Assembly: GCA_017506865.1 (NCBI GenBank)
Contig: JAFCMP010000445.1
Coordinates: 744,001 to 808,000, forward strand
DNA length: 64,000 nucleotides
DNA from: Tribonema minus
Lineage: Eukaryota > Sar > Xanthophyceae > Tribonematales > Tribonemataceae
Direction: 5' to 3'
Of the stretch, positions 42,215 through 52,766 are shown piece by piece. Position numbers and translations under genes: made by a program. How positions within the stretch are numbered: the first letter of the stretch is position 1; each line of letters begins with the position of its first letter. The notes under the pieces are model-generated. The model was not told the origin of the DNA and searched no databases. It worked only from the letters and a program-made list of their open reading frames with translations.

Positions 42215-43079
42215 TCACGCTCCGTGGTGGCGCATGAGCGCAAAGTGGCGGTTCAGCTCTGGCGCGCCGGCATCGTAGCCGCCACCGACGGAGCCGTTTG
42301 CTGCAGGGGGTACGCCAGGCGGGGGGGGTGGGGGACAGGGGGGGGGGGGGGATTAGGGGGCTCGACGCCCTGTCAAGAATCCATTTTTGTTGACATGCGC
42401 GGCATGCTTTGGCATGTTGTTAGTATCGCTAGCGGATGGTGTGCTGAAACGCCGCTGCTGCTTTTCGGCTATGGAGATGACAGAGCACTGCTGCTTCATG
42501 CACGGAACTGCTGTGACGGCGTCGACGCCACGTCATCGGAGAGCGCGCTTTGTTGATACTTCTATTGTGAACCTATGCGCACATGTATGCGCGATGCACA
42601 CACAGATGCGTTGTACGCGCGCGTGCGTTTGCAAAGGCAAATTTATATGAGCAGGCGGCGGCTGTAGTGTTGCAGGCATGTCTACTGCGTCGTGGCCTTT
42701 TCTGCCAGGAATGCACAACCATGCAACAGGCACACACAGTCTTGTGTGCTCGGGTCAATGGCACGCACCCTCTGCACACCAGAGAGGTATTTACTCATCA
42801 GACACACAGCACCGGCTGCGGACACCGCATGCGTGTGAAACGCACTTGCGCGCTCACTCGCTGACTGTGACTCACTCAATCACTCACTGACTCACGTTCG
42901 AGATCGCAGTCGTAGTCGCCGCCGCCGCCGGCCGCGCCGAAAGCGCCGCCGCCGCCGCCATCGTACAGGGAGTCGCGGGCCATGCCCCCACGCGCGCCGC
43001 CTCCGCTGCTGCCGCCGCTGCCGCTGCCGCCGCTGTGGGCCTCTTGGCCCCAGCCTCTGGAGATCAGGCATGTGTTGAC
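42215..43079 (-). CDS. Gly-rich protein, two 3' exons (5' end not found)
   Basis: Two minus-strand exons join in frame. 43079-42896 starts VNTCLISRGWGQEAHSGG, continues through a Gly/Ser linker to ARDSLYDGG and GGDYDCDLE, and ends at donor C|GTGAGT in phase 1. 42300-42215 follows a CTGCAG acceptor with a C tract upstream, reads NGSVGGGYDAGAPELNRHF, and stops after ALMRHHGA. The lengths (184 and 86 nt) and the phase are consistent, and the last exon looks conserved rather than random. A diverged acceptor copy of the first exon lies at about 43203-43235. Upstream exons are not identified; the neighbouring SANT gene stops at 43903, leaving about 800 bases for them. Function unknown. Confidence 0.55.
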
Positions 43080-43529
43080 CTGCAGTTCACAAACATGCCT
43101 CTGATTAGTTATTTGTTGAAGTCCCTGTTTTCTGGCCCGCGAGGCTCACGATAAGGGGTAGGTGTGGGGTTGGGTACTTTAGGTTTAGGGGTAGGGTTTG
43201 GGTTACGCATGTGTTCACCTGCAGTTCACGAACATGCATTGGGTTGGGACTGTGTTGAAGTTCTTGTCCCAATCGGATCTTTCATCGCCAGGCTCAGGGT
43301 AAGGGATTAGGGGTAGGGTTATGTAGGTGCTTTGCTCGCAGCTGTGTGTTGAGCTCTGGCAGCATCGAACAGTGCATTCGCGCGGGACGGTGCCATGTGG
43401 CATGCCGCCGCCGCACACGTCTGACTCTGCATTCGCAGCGCGTAACGGCGTCACGAAAAAATAGCCCCAACTGCCAGGACAGGCAAGAGGATTCAGTGCA
43501 CTGGCCGCTGTGTACCCTGAGGATACGGT

Positions 43530-43805
43530 AGTTACAGTAAGGGTTGAAGTTAACACAAGGAGGATATCCACTGCGTGATTTTTCAAGGGAAGAGCATGCG
43601 GCTAGCTCGACCGAATGCTAGCAGCTGCAACGACGGGCTGCGGAGCCTCGAGATAGGGTTAGGGGGTACAGCAAGGGTTGAAGTTAGAACATGACCTTTC
43701 CCCTGCGCGATTCTTCGGGGATAGAGCATGTGCCTACGGTAGCTTGGTCGTACGCTAGCAGCTGCGATGGCGGGCTGCAACGCCTGGAGATCACAGTAGC
43801 GCGCG
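43530..43805. repeat. Tandem duplication, ~140-base unit, two copies
   Basis: The unit (TAAGGGTTGAAGTTARMAC..., GCGTGATTTTTCAAGGG-like, GCTAGCAGCTGCRAYGRCGG) is present at about 43536-43660 and 43668-43800. It lies just downstream of the SANT-gene stop codon. The copies are roughly 75-80% alike by eye. Confidence 0.7.
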
Positions 43806-43902
43806 CCAATGGGTGTCCTTCTACTTGAAATTGAAGTACTAACATCAGCCACAAAGGGAACAGTTGCAACAGGGATAAACCGGCATCTTTCGAGGCATAT
43901 CA

Positions 43903-46412
43903 TCAAGTGTGTCGCACTCTGTGTTTCTTTCGCTCAATAAGGGCAAGGTCGCTGTGGATCGTTCTGATAATCGTTATCACCTCTTCTGGAAGGGGCAGCG
44001 ACTGGGGCACAATGGTCGACATCATGTTGCCAATGAGATCCACGTTGGACTTGAACTGCGCGCAGGAGACGAGCAGCGAGTTGAGATAACAGAAGTAGCA
44101 CAAGTAGTCAGTGTCAGTTGGATCCACAGTGGCAAGTACCGCAATAGACTCAAGTGGAAGCCGAAGAGACGACCTCGGTGACGGTGTTGCTCATGCCACG
44201 GGGCTGCATCGGCGGGTGCAGATGACGCGCACACAAACCATATTTGACTACCCAATACACGGCATGCACAGAGCAGGACATTCAAGGATTGAGGTCAATC
44301 ATGCGCGCAGGCACCTCGCGCATGCAGCCCGCATGTCCGCCATGCGCCCCACGCGGACTGTGCATCAGCCCGTTCATCACACACATGCATGGTGCGAATT
44401 CATTCACGCGCGCACGCACCTTGGACATGCAGCCCGCGTTGTCCGCTCTGTGCATAAGCCCTTTCGTCCGCTGATCAACACGCACATTCATGGAGTGAAT
44501 TCACTCATGCGCGCACGCGCACCTTGCGCATGCAGCCTCTGCTCCGCGCCCCACGAGGACTGTGCGTCAGCCAATTCATCCACTCATCAGAAGAAACATT
44601 CATCAATTTGAATTCCTTCACGCGCGCACGCACCTTGCGCATGCAGCCCGCGTTGTCCGCCATGCACCTCACCAGAACTGTGCATGAGCCCACTAATCTA
44701 CTAATCAACACGCATTCATGGAGTGATTTAATTCACGAGCGCAATCAACTCACACGCGCTCGCACCTTGCGCATGCAGCCCGCGTTGTCCGCCATGCGCC
44801 CCGCCAGCAGGTTAGCGCGCATTGTCCCACTCATTAACACACATTCATGGAATGAAATCATTCACACGCGCACGCACCTTGCGCATAGTCTGCCATGCGC
44901 ACCCTGAGGGCTGTGCGTCAGCCCACTCATCCACTAAAAAAGGTTCATGAACTTGAATTCATTCACGCGCGCTCGCACCTTGCGCATGCCGCCCGCATTG
45001 TCCGCCATGCGCCCCGCGAGCAGGTCGGCGCGCATCGTCCCATTCACTGATCACGTTCATGAATTTGAATTCATGAATTAAAAAAATGGTCATGAATTTG
45101 AATTGGTTCACGCGCGCACGCACCTTGCGCATGCAGCCCGCGTTTTCCGCCATGCGCCCCGCCAGCAGGTTAGCGCGCATTGTCCCACTCATTAACACAC
45201 ATTCATGGAATGAATTCATTCACACGCGCACTCACCTTGCGCATAGTCTGCCATGCGCACCCTGAGGGCTGTGCGTCAGCCCACTCATCCACTAAAAAAG
45301 GTTTATGAACTTGAATACATTCACGTGCGCACGCACCTTGCGCATGCAGCCTGCGTTGTCCGCCATGCGCCCCGCGAGCAGGTTGGCGCGCATCGTCCCG
45401 ATCAGCGACACGTTCTGCTGCAGCATCTGCGTGAGCACGCGTGCGGGTAGAGGCGGGCGGCAAAGGGGCAGACGTTTTCGCGTCAGGACGTGAGATTGTG
45501 TGGTGTCGCAGAGTTCACTTGAGGTTCACCAGTGATCAACCAACAACGGCAGGCAGACGTTTTTGCGTCAGGGCGTGAGGTTGCGAGTGTCGCGGAGAGC
45601 ACTTGAAGGTTACCAGGGTTCTCAACCAACAACAACAACAAGAAGAGGCAGGCGACAAAGGGAAAGACACGACCGCATCAGCACACAGGGGGTCGGCGGG
45701 GAGGCAAACTTCACTTGAAGTTTGTCAACAAGTGAAGTTTGCCAGGGCTGTCATGTGCAGCGCGCAGCTCGCACGTTGCGAGGCGCTTTGACCAAGCGAC
45801 TGGTAGCGAGCCATGAGGTGTTGCGTGATGTCGTGAATATAGTGCTGTTCCTCACAGGCTGAGCCACAGCTGCTTCTTGGAAGCATGCACTTTATGAACC
45901 TCACTTGACGTATAATGATATTATGTGCATTTATCAAATGAATACATACCGGTGCCCACAGGTACGTCACTTGAAGTATGTATGTACATGGAACCTGAAG
46001 TTTATACCGAGTGCATTTCCCGACTCACGTGCTCGACGTGCGCCTCCAGCCTGACTTGCGCCACCCACCGAAGTACGCTCAAGTGCTTGACGTTAAGTTG
46101 CTGCATACTCGGCAGTCTAGTGGACACACACTTACGAGGTGTGTACCCGCACTTGAAGTATATACACACCACCTGCACCTGAAGTATATACATGGAGTAT
46201 TCCTGACTCACGAGCTCCACGTGCGCAAATATGTTACATAGCTTAAGTTTAAACAGGTGCATTCCTGACTCACGTGCTCGACGTGCGCCTCCAGCGCAGG
46301 GTCCACGGACGGCGGCGCACGCACGCGGCGCAGCATCTCGCCGCCAAACCGCTGCGCACACTCGCGCTCCTGCGCCGCCGCCGCCGCCGCCGCCGCGTCG
46401 TCGCGCTGCCGC

Positions 46413-46444
<32 letters not shown>

Positions 46445-48349
46445 GAGCTGCTGCAGCTGCTGATCGCGCGTCTGCTGCTGCTGCTGCTGGGCGGCGCGGC
46501 GAAGGTACGCGTCGTATGCGTCGCCGTCACCGTTGTCGTCATTGTACGTGCCCGCGCCGCCGGCGGCGTCGGGGAAGGCGGCCGCGTGGTGCTGCTGCTG
46601 CAGCGGCGGCGGCGGTGGCGGCGCGGGAGCGGCGGCGGTGTCAGCAGCGGGAATGCTAGGCGGGCACTGCTGATTGGTCTCAGTGTCCATGTACAAATTC
46701 AGAGGCCCACTGGAGGGGTCAGACAGAGTGTTGAATTCGGGACTGGCAATACAACAAGCGCCAGAATGGGCTTGTTCAACAGCGCTGTTGCCCTCGGCCA
46801 TGTCACCTGCGGCGGGCACTGCGCTCGAGTCGGCGAGCGCAACTAACGACAGGCGTCACCGGTTTGCAACGCGGCGTCCGTTGCAGTACGGGCGTCTGCG
46901 GCGTCCGCTTCAGTGCGGTTTCGAGGTGCCGCGGCGCCGCCGCACTCGCGCACGCGCGCGCGGCAGCGGCTTGCACGCACCTGCTGAGCGCTGTGCTCCT
47001 GCTGCAACAACCGCGGCCGCACCGCGTACACCCAGTCTGAGTCATCCTCCATCGCGTCCGGGGCGCACTCCCTCTCCCCGTGCTGCTGCTGCTGCTGCTG
47101 CTGCGCGTCCCACCGCGGCATCGGGCCGCCGCCGCCGCCGCCGCTGCCGTTGGCCCACGGCAGTGGTCCACGCGGCGGACTGCCTCTGTACTGCGTGTGA
47201 ACTCCGGACGCGCCGAGGCCGTGCGGCTGCGACGGCGGCCGTGCCGCGCCGCCCCTGCGCGGCGCGTGAAGCTCCGGCGCACCATTGACGTACTGCTGCG
47301 ACACCGCCGCCGTCGTCGCGCCGCCGCCGCTGCCGCCGCCGTCGCCGCTGTACAGCGGCAGCGGCGGCGCACCCGGTGAACCGCTGGTGTACCGCGCCTG
47401 TACTGCCACCGCGGCGCTCGGCGCTTGGCGCTGCTGCCGCGGTGGCGCGGGGGGGCTGCCTCCGCTGTGCTCCGAAGGCGGCGCCAAGGAGGCGCTGCTG
47501 CGCGGCTGCTGCGGATCCGCCGCATCGCTGCCGCCGTCGCTGCTGCCGCCGTCCGCTGCCTTGCCTCCCCGCGGCACGCGCGCGCGCGCCGCAGCGGCAC
47601 CGGCGGCGCTTCCCGGCCGTGGCAGAGCGCCGCCTGCGTGCTGCTGCCGCCGCTGCTTCTGCTGCGGCGGCGAAGACGATATGGTTGCAGCTGACGTATC
47701 ATCATCGTTATTGGCAGGGCCGGCGGAGCGCTGCTGTGGCTCCGCGCCGTCCTCGCCAGTGTACCCTGCGCCTTGAGCGTGCTGCTGCGCCGGGGACTGC
47801 GCAAGCGCCGGCGACTCCGCGCGCTGCGCCTCTGGCTCACCCACGCCGCCACTGCTGCTGCCGCCGCCGCCGCCGCGCTGCGCGCCCTCCTCGTCAGCGC
47901 GCGGACTGCCCGCCGCAGCTGCGTCCGCGGCTGCTGCCTCCGCTGTGGCCTGCGTTGGCGCCGGCGGCTGCGGCGCGGCGGCGGCGGCGCTCGAGAGCGC
48001 CCGCCGCGCCTGCTGCGTCTCCCACACCGCCGCCGCGACGTCGCGCACCTGCGGCGGCGGCAGCAGCAGCAGCAGCACAGTGGTGATGCGCACTGAGCGT
48101 TGCTGCGCGTGTGGCCTGCCCGAGCACAAGCACACTGCTAAATGTGCGCACGTGCATGTCACCCCCCTCCCCCTTTCCCCCTGCCTGAGGGGGGCACACA
48201 AACATGTGACCGATGCCAGTGCGCATGTGGGGAGCCCCCCATAAGCTTGAGTCAGGGTGTGTGGCTCAAGCAGTTTGATCACCGTGACAGCAGCAGCTGC
48301 GGCAGCGGCACCAATAGCGGCAACAGCAGCAGCCGCCGCCGCCGCCGCC

Positions 48350-48392
<43 letters not shown>

Positions 48393-50227
48393 CGGCGGCG
48401 GCAGCAGCAGCGGCAGCTGTAACAGCGGCAGCAGGAGCAGAGTGGCAACAGCAATAGCAGCAGCAGCACCGGCAGCAGTGGCAGCAATAGCACCAGCAGC
48501 AGCACCAGCAACAGTGGCAGCAGCAGCTGCAGCACCAGCAGCACCATCACCACCACCAGCAGCAGCACCACCACAGCAGCAGCAGCACCACCACCACCAG
48601 CAGCAGCAGCGGCAGCAGCAGCAGCAGCAGCAGCAGCGGCCGCGCTCACCGTCTTCTTGGGCAGCATGGCCGCGACCTTGACGTAGAGCGTCATGTTGGA
48701 GTGGCGCGCGGGTGAGTAGCGCTCGAGGCCGCGCTGCAGCGTCGCGCGCTCATCCGCGTCCCACGCCGCCGCGCCGCTCGTGTAGCGCATTGCCGCGCCT
48801 GTGGGGCGGCGGGGGGGCGATTTGAAAGTGTGAACACTCGTGTTTGCCTCTAGTGCATGACAAAAAAATATATACTCCAAAGTACTTCAAAATACTACGT
48901 CTTGAAGTGGTACTTCTTGAAGTAGAATGTTTCGGAGTCCGCCAGTTCAAAGCTGATGAAAGCAGAGCATTGCGCGGCCACATGAGGCTGTTTCTCTGAA
49001 GCTCTTGCAGAGCTCCTTTCACCGGTATTGTAGCTTCCAAGCACTTTCGGAGTGTTTCTGAAGGTCTTGCAATGCTCTTTGTTACACAGCAACTTTCAAG
49101 TGCTCTGAAGTGTGCGTGCGTGAGACGCGCGCGACTGGCGCGCTGCTCCCTCCGCCGCGCGACGACCTACGCCATGGGGCCAGCCCCCGCGCCATCTCAC
49201 TGACACCACACAGTGCTGTCCGCGCTGCCGCCTGCGCGCGCGCCCCGTTTTGATGGCGGCGCCGCTGTTGCCGCCGCCGCCGCCGCCGCCGCCGCCGCCC
49301 TCTCGAGTCGCCGCAGCGCGCGCGCTGCCGCCGCCACTCACGCGCCCGACCCGGTGTGTCGCAGTCAGCAGCACACGTGCTACTGAGCATCCCTGCATAG
49401 CGCTGTAAGGGACCTCCGCTCGTGGCGCAAAATGTTGCCTCAAGGTGCATCAGCACTGGGACGTGTGCCCCCTTTGCCCCCCCCCCCTCCCCCCCCCTGC
49501 ACCTATGGCTCACCGAGCGGCATGCGCTGCCAGCCTGTCCGCTCGGCACCGCATCTGTGTCCAGAAAAAAAACACCTATTAAACCGACACAGGGGACAGT
49601 CTGAAGCTGCCCTCGGGCAAGACAAAAAAAGACGTGTGCGCTCCTCACCGCGCCCGCCGCCGCCGCCGCGCGCCGCCGAGCCCTCCGCACGCGCGCGCGC
49701 GCCGCCGCCGCGCACCCCCGCCGCCGCCGCCGCCGCCTTCTTCGTCCTGACCTTTGCGCCCGGCTGCGGCGCCGCGGCAGGCGCCTGCCGCTTGCGCTGC
49801 TGCTGCTGCGGCTGCCGTGGCTGCCGCGGCTGCCGCGGCTCCCGCTTCCGCTTCTGCTGCGGCGGCGGCTGCTGCAGCGGCGCCGCCGGCTGCTGCTGCT
49901 GCCGCTGGCGCGCAGGCGGCGGCTGCTGCAGCAGCGGCGGCGGCGACGGCGACGGCAGCGGCGTCGGCGGCTGGACTGAGGGGAACGCGCTCATGGGGGG
50001 GAGCGTGAACTGGCCTAAGCTGAAGGAGCCCGCAGCGCCGCCGCCGCCGCCGTAGCCGTTCTGCTGCTGCTGCTGCGGCGGGGGCGCTGCTGCACGCGCG
50101 CGCCGCGGTGCACGTGGCCGCTGCCGAAGCGCAGGAGCGGCTGCTGCGGGTCGCCGAGGTGCGCGTGGAGCTCCTGCTGCAGGCAGTGCTCCTCGTACGC
50201 GCGGTCGTACGCCGGCATCCACGGCGC
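43903..50227 (-). CDS. SANT (MYB-like) + DUF3755-like nuclear protein
   Basis: Supported exons are 50227-49649 (Gln/Pro-rich with a basic KKRKRE-like patch), 48798-48650, 48048-46981 (low-complexity Ser/Gly/Ala/Gln), 46801-46274 (poly-Gln and poly-Ala, possibly starting a little further upstream), 45426-45337 and 44055-43903 (stop). The SANT helix-turn-helix is split: AWDADERATLQRGLERYSPA and YVKVAAMLPKKT in one exon, then VRDVAAAVWETQQ in the next, phase 0. This matches plant SANT proteins with the LPxKTVRDVA motif. The C-terminal exons read DPALEAHVEH, MLQQNVSLIGTMRANLLAG and FKSNVDLIGNMMSTIVPQSL, which fits the helical DUF3755 region known to follow such SANT domains. Predicted role: nuclear chromatin or transcription protein. 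Two joints are unsure: the frame near 50080-50130 and the splice between 46981 and 46801. The N-terminus is missing. Confidence 0.7.
44310..45285 (-). repeat. Echo array: nine copies of a SANT-gene exon 3' end, with a 359-base higher-order unit
   Basis: The edge GRMADNAGCMRK|GTGCGTGCG recurs at about 44312-44350, 44412-44455, 44510-44545, 44622-44675, 44755-44822, 44870-44905, 44972-45035, 45110-45175 and 45225-45262; the real exon is 45426-45337. Most keep AAG|GTGCGTGCG exactly. Blocks around 44755-44960 and 45110-45320 are nearly identical at an offset of about 359 bases, so the array also grew by copying several units together. The spacers share ATTCATGGARTGAATTCA and GTTCATGAATTTGAATT words. 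Confidence 0.9.
46010..46235 (-). repeat. Echo copies of the SANT-gene exon ending at 46274
   Basis: The edge LEAHVEH|GTGAGT recurs at about 46018-46065 and, degraded, at 46203-46225. Both keep a CAC or CTC followed by GTGAGTC. CACTTGAAGTATATACAC-type words repeat in the spacer. Confidence 0.75.
48295..48640. repeat. CAG/CTG-rich low-complexity intron inside the SANT domain
   Basis: About 350 bases of imperfect CAG/GCA/CCA triplets, including an uninterrupted AGC run at 48352-48388. It fills most of the ~600-base intron that splits the SANT domain. Flanking donor (48649) and acceptor (48049-48051) fit the SANT reading frame, so the tract is intronic even though it is open in all frames. Confidence 0.8.
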
Positions 50228-52766
50228 CTGCGTGCGTGCGCGGGGGCCGGGCGGAACGAGACACAAACATGCGCGGGTTGTCGTGTGCTGGTGTTCGGAG
50301 CGCCGCGTGAGCTGAATTAGGGGGCGCAAGCAGACGCTGCACAGGAGATACTGGCAGGACGCAGAGTGATAACAGGCTGAGGAGTTGCGACATGCCGGCA
50401 CTCTCTGCGCTGCTGTGTCCCGTGTGGGGGTCAAGATTCCACGCACAGCAGCCAGCCCGACAGATGGTGACAATGCGATGCACCGGTCAAAGTCGAGGGC
50501 ACAAGCAGCGGAGTAGGCTGAGGAGATGTGCCCAGCAGCTCGCAGTATCGCCACAGCACCAGTTACGACAGGTAAGAACGGAACTCAGTGGCAGGAAATC
50601 ATTGCAATCCACACCTTGAACCTGACACCAGTCGCTCCCGGAAGCATTGGAAGTGCGTCCAGATCTACCGTGGAAACTGGAGCTGACATGTCGCCGTCCT
50701 GCATGCTGGCGTCTGCCACAGCAGCTGCCCACATCGTGCCTTCGGATTTCTCTGTCGATCGCAAGCTTGCTGCTTGAAGTCAGCTACAGCGGCTTCCCTC
50801 GCACAGGCAGCACCCAATCCGAGTCCGCAAGCTGCACTGCCTACCACAAATCTGGCATAAGTAGTTGATGGTGGCAGTGTGATGCAGCTGTCTTACGACT
50901 ATGCCTAGAAAACAGGATTCAGCCGCACACACCCGCCGTCCTGTGCTGCCAGTGGCACCAGCACTGTGACCTGCCTGGCGTAGGCTGAAGCAGCGAGCAT
51001 TTACCACCGCCTCTGTTTCCTGAATCACACTCGACACCACAGCACAGCGCCTCCGTTGGTGCTGATGAACTCTCACCTTGGTTGGCTCGGGACAAGGCAG
51101 CCGTTATTCTTGCTGATCATCATCGTACGAATGTGATCAAGGCGAGGGCACATGCATATGGAACCACAAAGTGCGCTTTGCTCAAACGAGTCAAATACTT
51201 GACGGCAAAGTTAACCACATGAGCAGATCACCACTGTCATGGGCCGCTACCGCTGTCAAGTAACCGGACGTTGAATAGCACGCGATGCGTGTACGAATGT
51301 ATACAAAAAACGTGCACGTGTCACTGCATGGTGGCACACTGATCAGGATGGCTTCCTTTTTTTCACAGGAAGTCACAAGGAAAAAGCTCTTCCAGAGTCA
51401 GTGTATGTGCAGCGCTACATGGGGGATGGCACGTGGGGTGGACAAGCACGCTGTGTCACGTATGTCGCGTGCAGAGTGCGAATGCCGGGCTGCATCGCAG
51501 CACCAGCGTCCAAGCTGCTGCATAGGCCTCCCTCGAGGCCCTCATAAATGCAGCACATGAGTAATGGATGGCGCGCACACATTGTGCATGCACCCGACGC
51601 GCACAGAACCTGACGCACACGACGCAACTTCAGGCACACGCAACTGGGGCATGCAGTGCAGCACAAGCACACAGAAAACAAAGTGTTCGGGGTGTTGCAG
51701 TTATGAAAGCAGTTCCATAAATGTAGAAGATGCCATCGGATCGGCGGTTGATGTTGATTTTCAAGCCCTCCCCCCCCCCCCCCTCCCCCCCATCCTTGCC
51801 CCTGCGCATCCCCCTCCCAGGCCCCGGGGTCCCCACTAGCCGGCAAAAACTCCCACCACAATATGCAAACGGAGATTACCGAGTAGAACATGGCAACTAG
51901 CATACACGTATAGCACTCAGTCAGTGTTTGTGGAACCACATATTGGGACAGCCTCCCAGCTGACCAAATCTCACGGGCTCAGTTTGTGTGCCAACCCCCT
52001 TCCCCTCCCCCAAACCCCCAACCCACCCCCTTCGAATCCCAACAATCCTCTCACCGAAAGACCCCTTGTTTCCACCCCACAAGTTGCCCGGTATCTGACC
52101 ACCCATCCAGCAAATGCCTGGGGGCAGTCTGGGGGCTCAGATACACTTCAAAGTGTGGAGCCTCTGATCAGGTTGCACCCCCCTCCCCCCCCCCCAACAA
52201 CTCCACTCAATATATTGAGACTTCCAACACGACCGAGCAGCAGGAGAGCACACGGAAATGAACAGCAAACAGCTCATGGGCCTCCGAGCTCCTTCCCCGC
52301 CATGCCCTCCCCCAAAGACCCTGGCCCGACTGGTGGGGCTGAACAGGTCTCCCCCAGCCGGGGAATGACACGACCGTTCTGCGCCCCCTGCCCCCCTAGA
52401 TCTGCCCCCCCCCCCCCCCCCCCCCCCCCCTCTCCCCCTATAAGTCAACACGAAAACAGGCGCGCATAACGCGCCGCCGTCGCTGCCAGCGCTCGCACGT
52501 AGCGCAAGCATCCACTGAGCGGAACCTGCCGCAGAAGGGGTCGCAGCGGCGGCGCCGTGCTGCCGCAGCCGCAGCCGCAGCCGCCGCAGCCGCCGCCGCC
52601 GCTGCCGCCGCCGCGCGCCGCCGCCGTCACTTGAAACGCCACCACAAGAACGAGTGTGTGATGATAGAGCCCACGCTGCCCTGACTGCGCGCGGGCAGCC
52701 GAGGCAGGCGGTGGAGCCGCTGTTTTGGGGCTGCTGCGGAGCGCTGCCACGCCGCAGCGGCAGCGC
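50228..52766. other. Spacer between the SANT and CELF-like genes
   Basis: This should hold the 5' part of the SANT gene and the 3' flank of the CELF-like gene. I could not identify an initiating exon. Long C runs lie at 51771-51790 and 52404-52432. No echo-type repeats are visible. Confidence 0.45.

Noticed and set aside
44310..45285. CRISPR-like array
   Set aside because: Regular repeats with spacers, but the repeats are an exon edge with a splice donor, the spacers are similar to each other, and the DNA is clearly eukaryotic.
46803..47852. 349-codon Arg-rich minus-strand open frame
   Set aside because: Shadow frame of the SANT-gene low-complexity exon 48048-46981; arginine-rich because it reads GCN codons out of frame.
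48295..48640. Poly-Gln or poly-Ala coding exon
   Set aside because: Flanking donor and acceptor join the two SANT halves exactly in phase, so the triplet tract is intronic.
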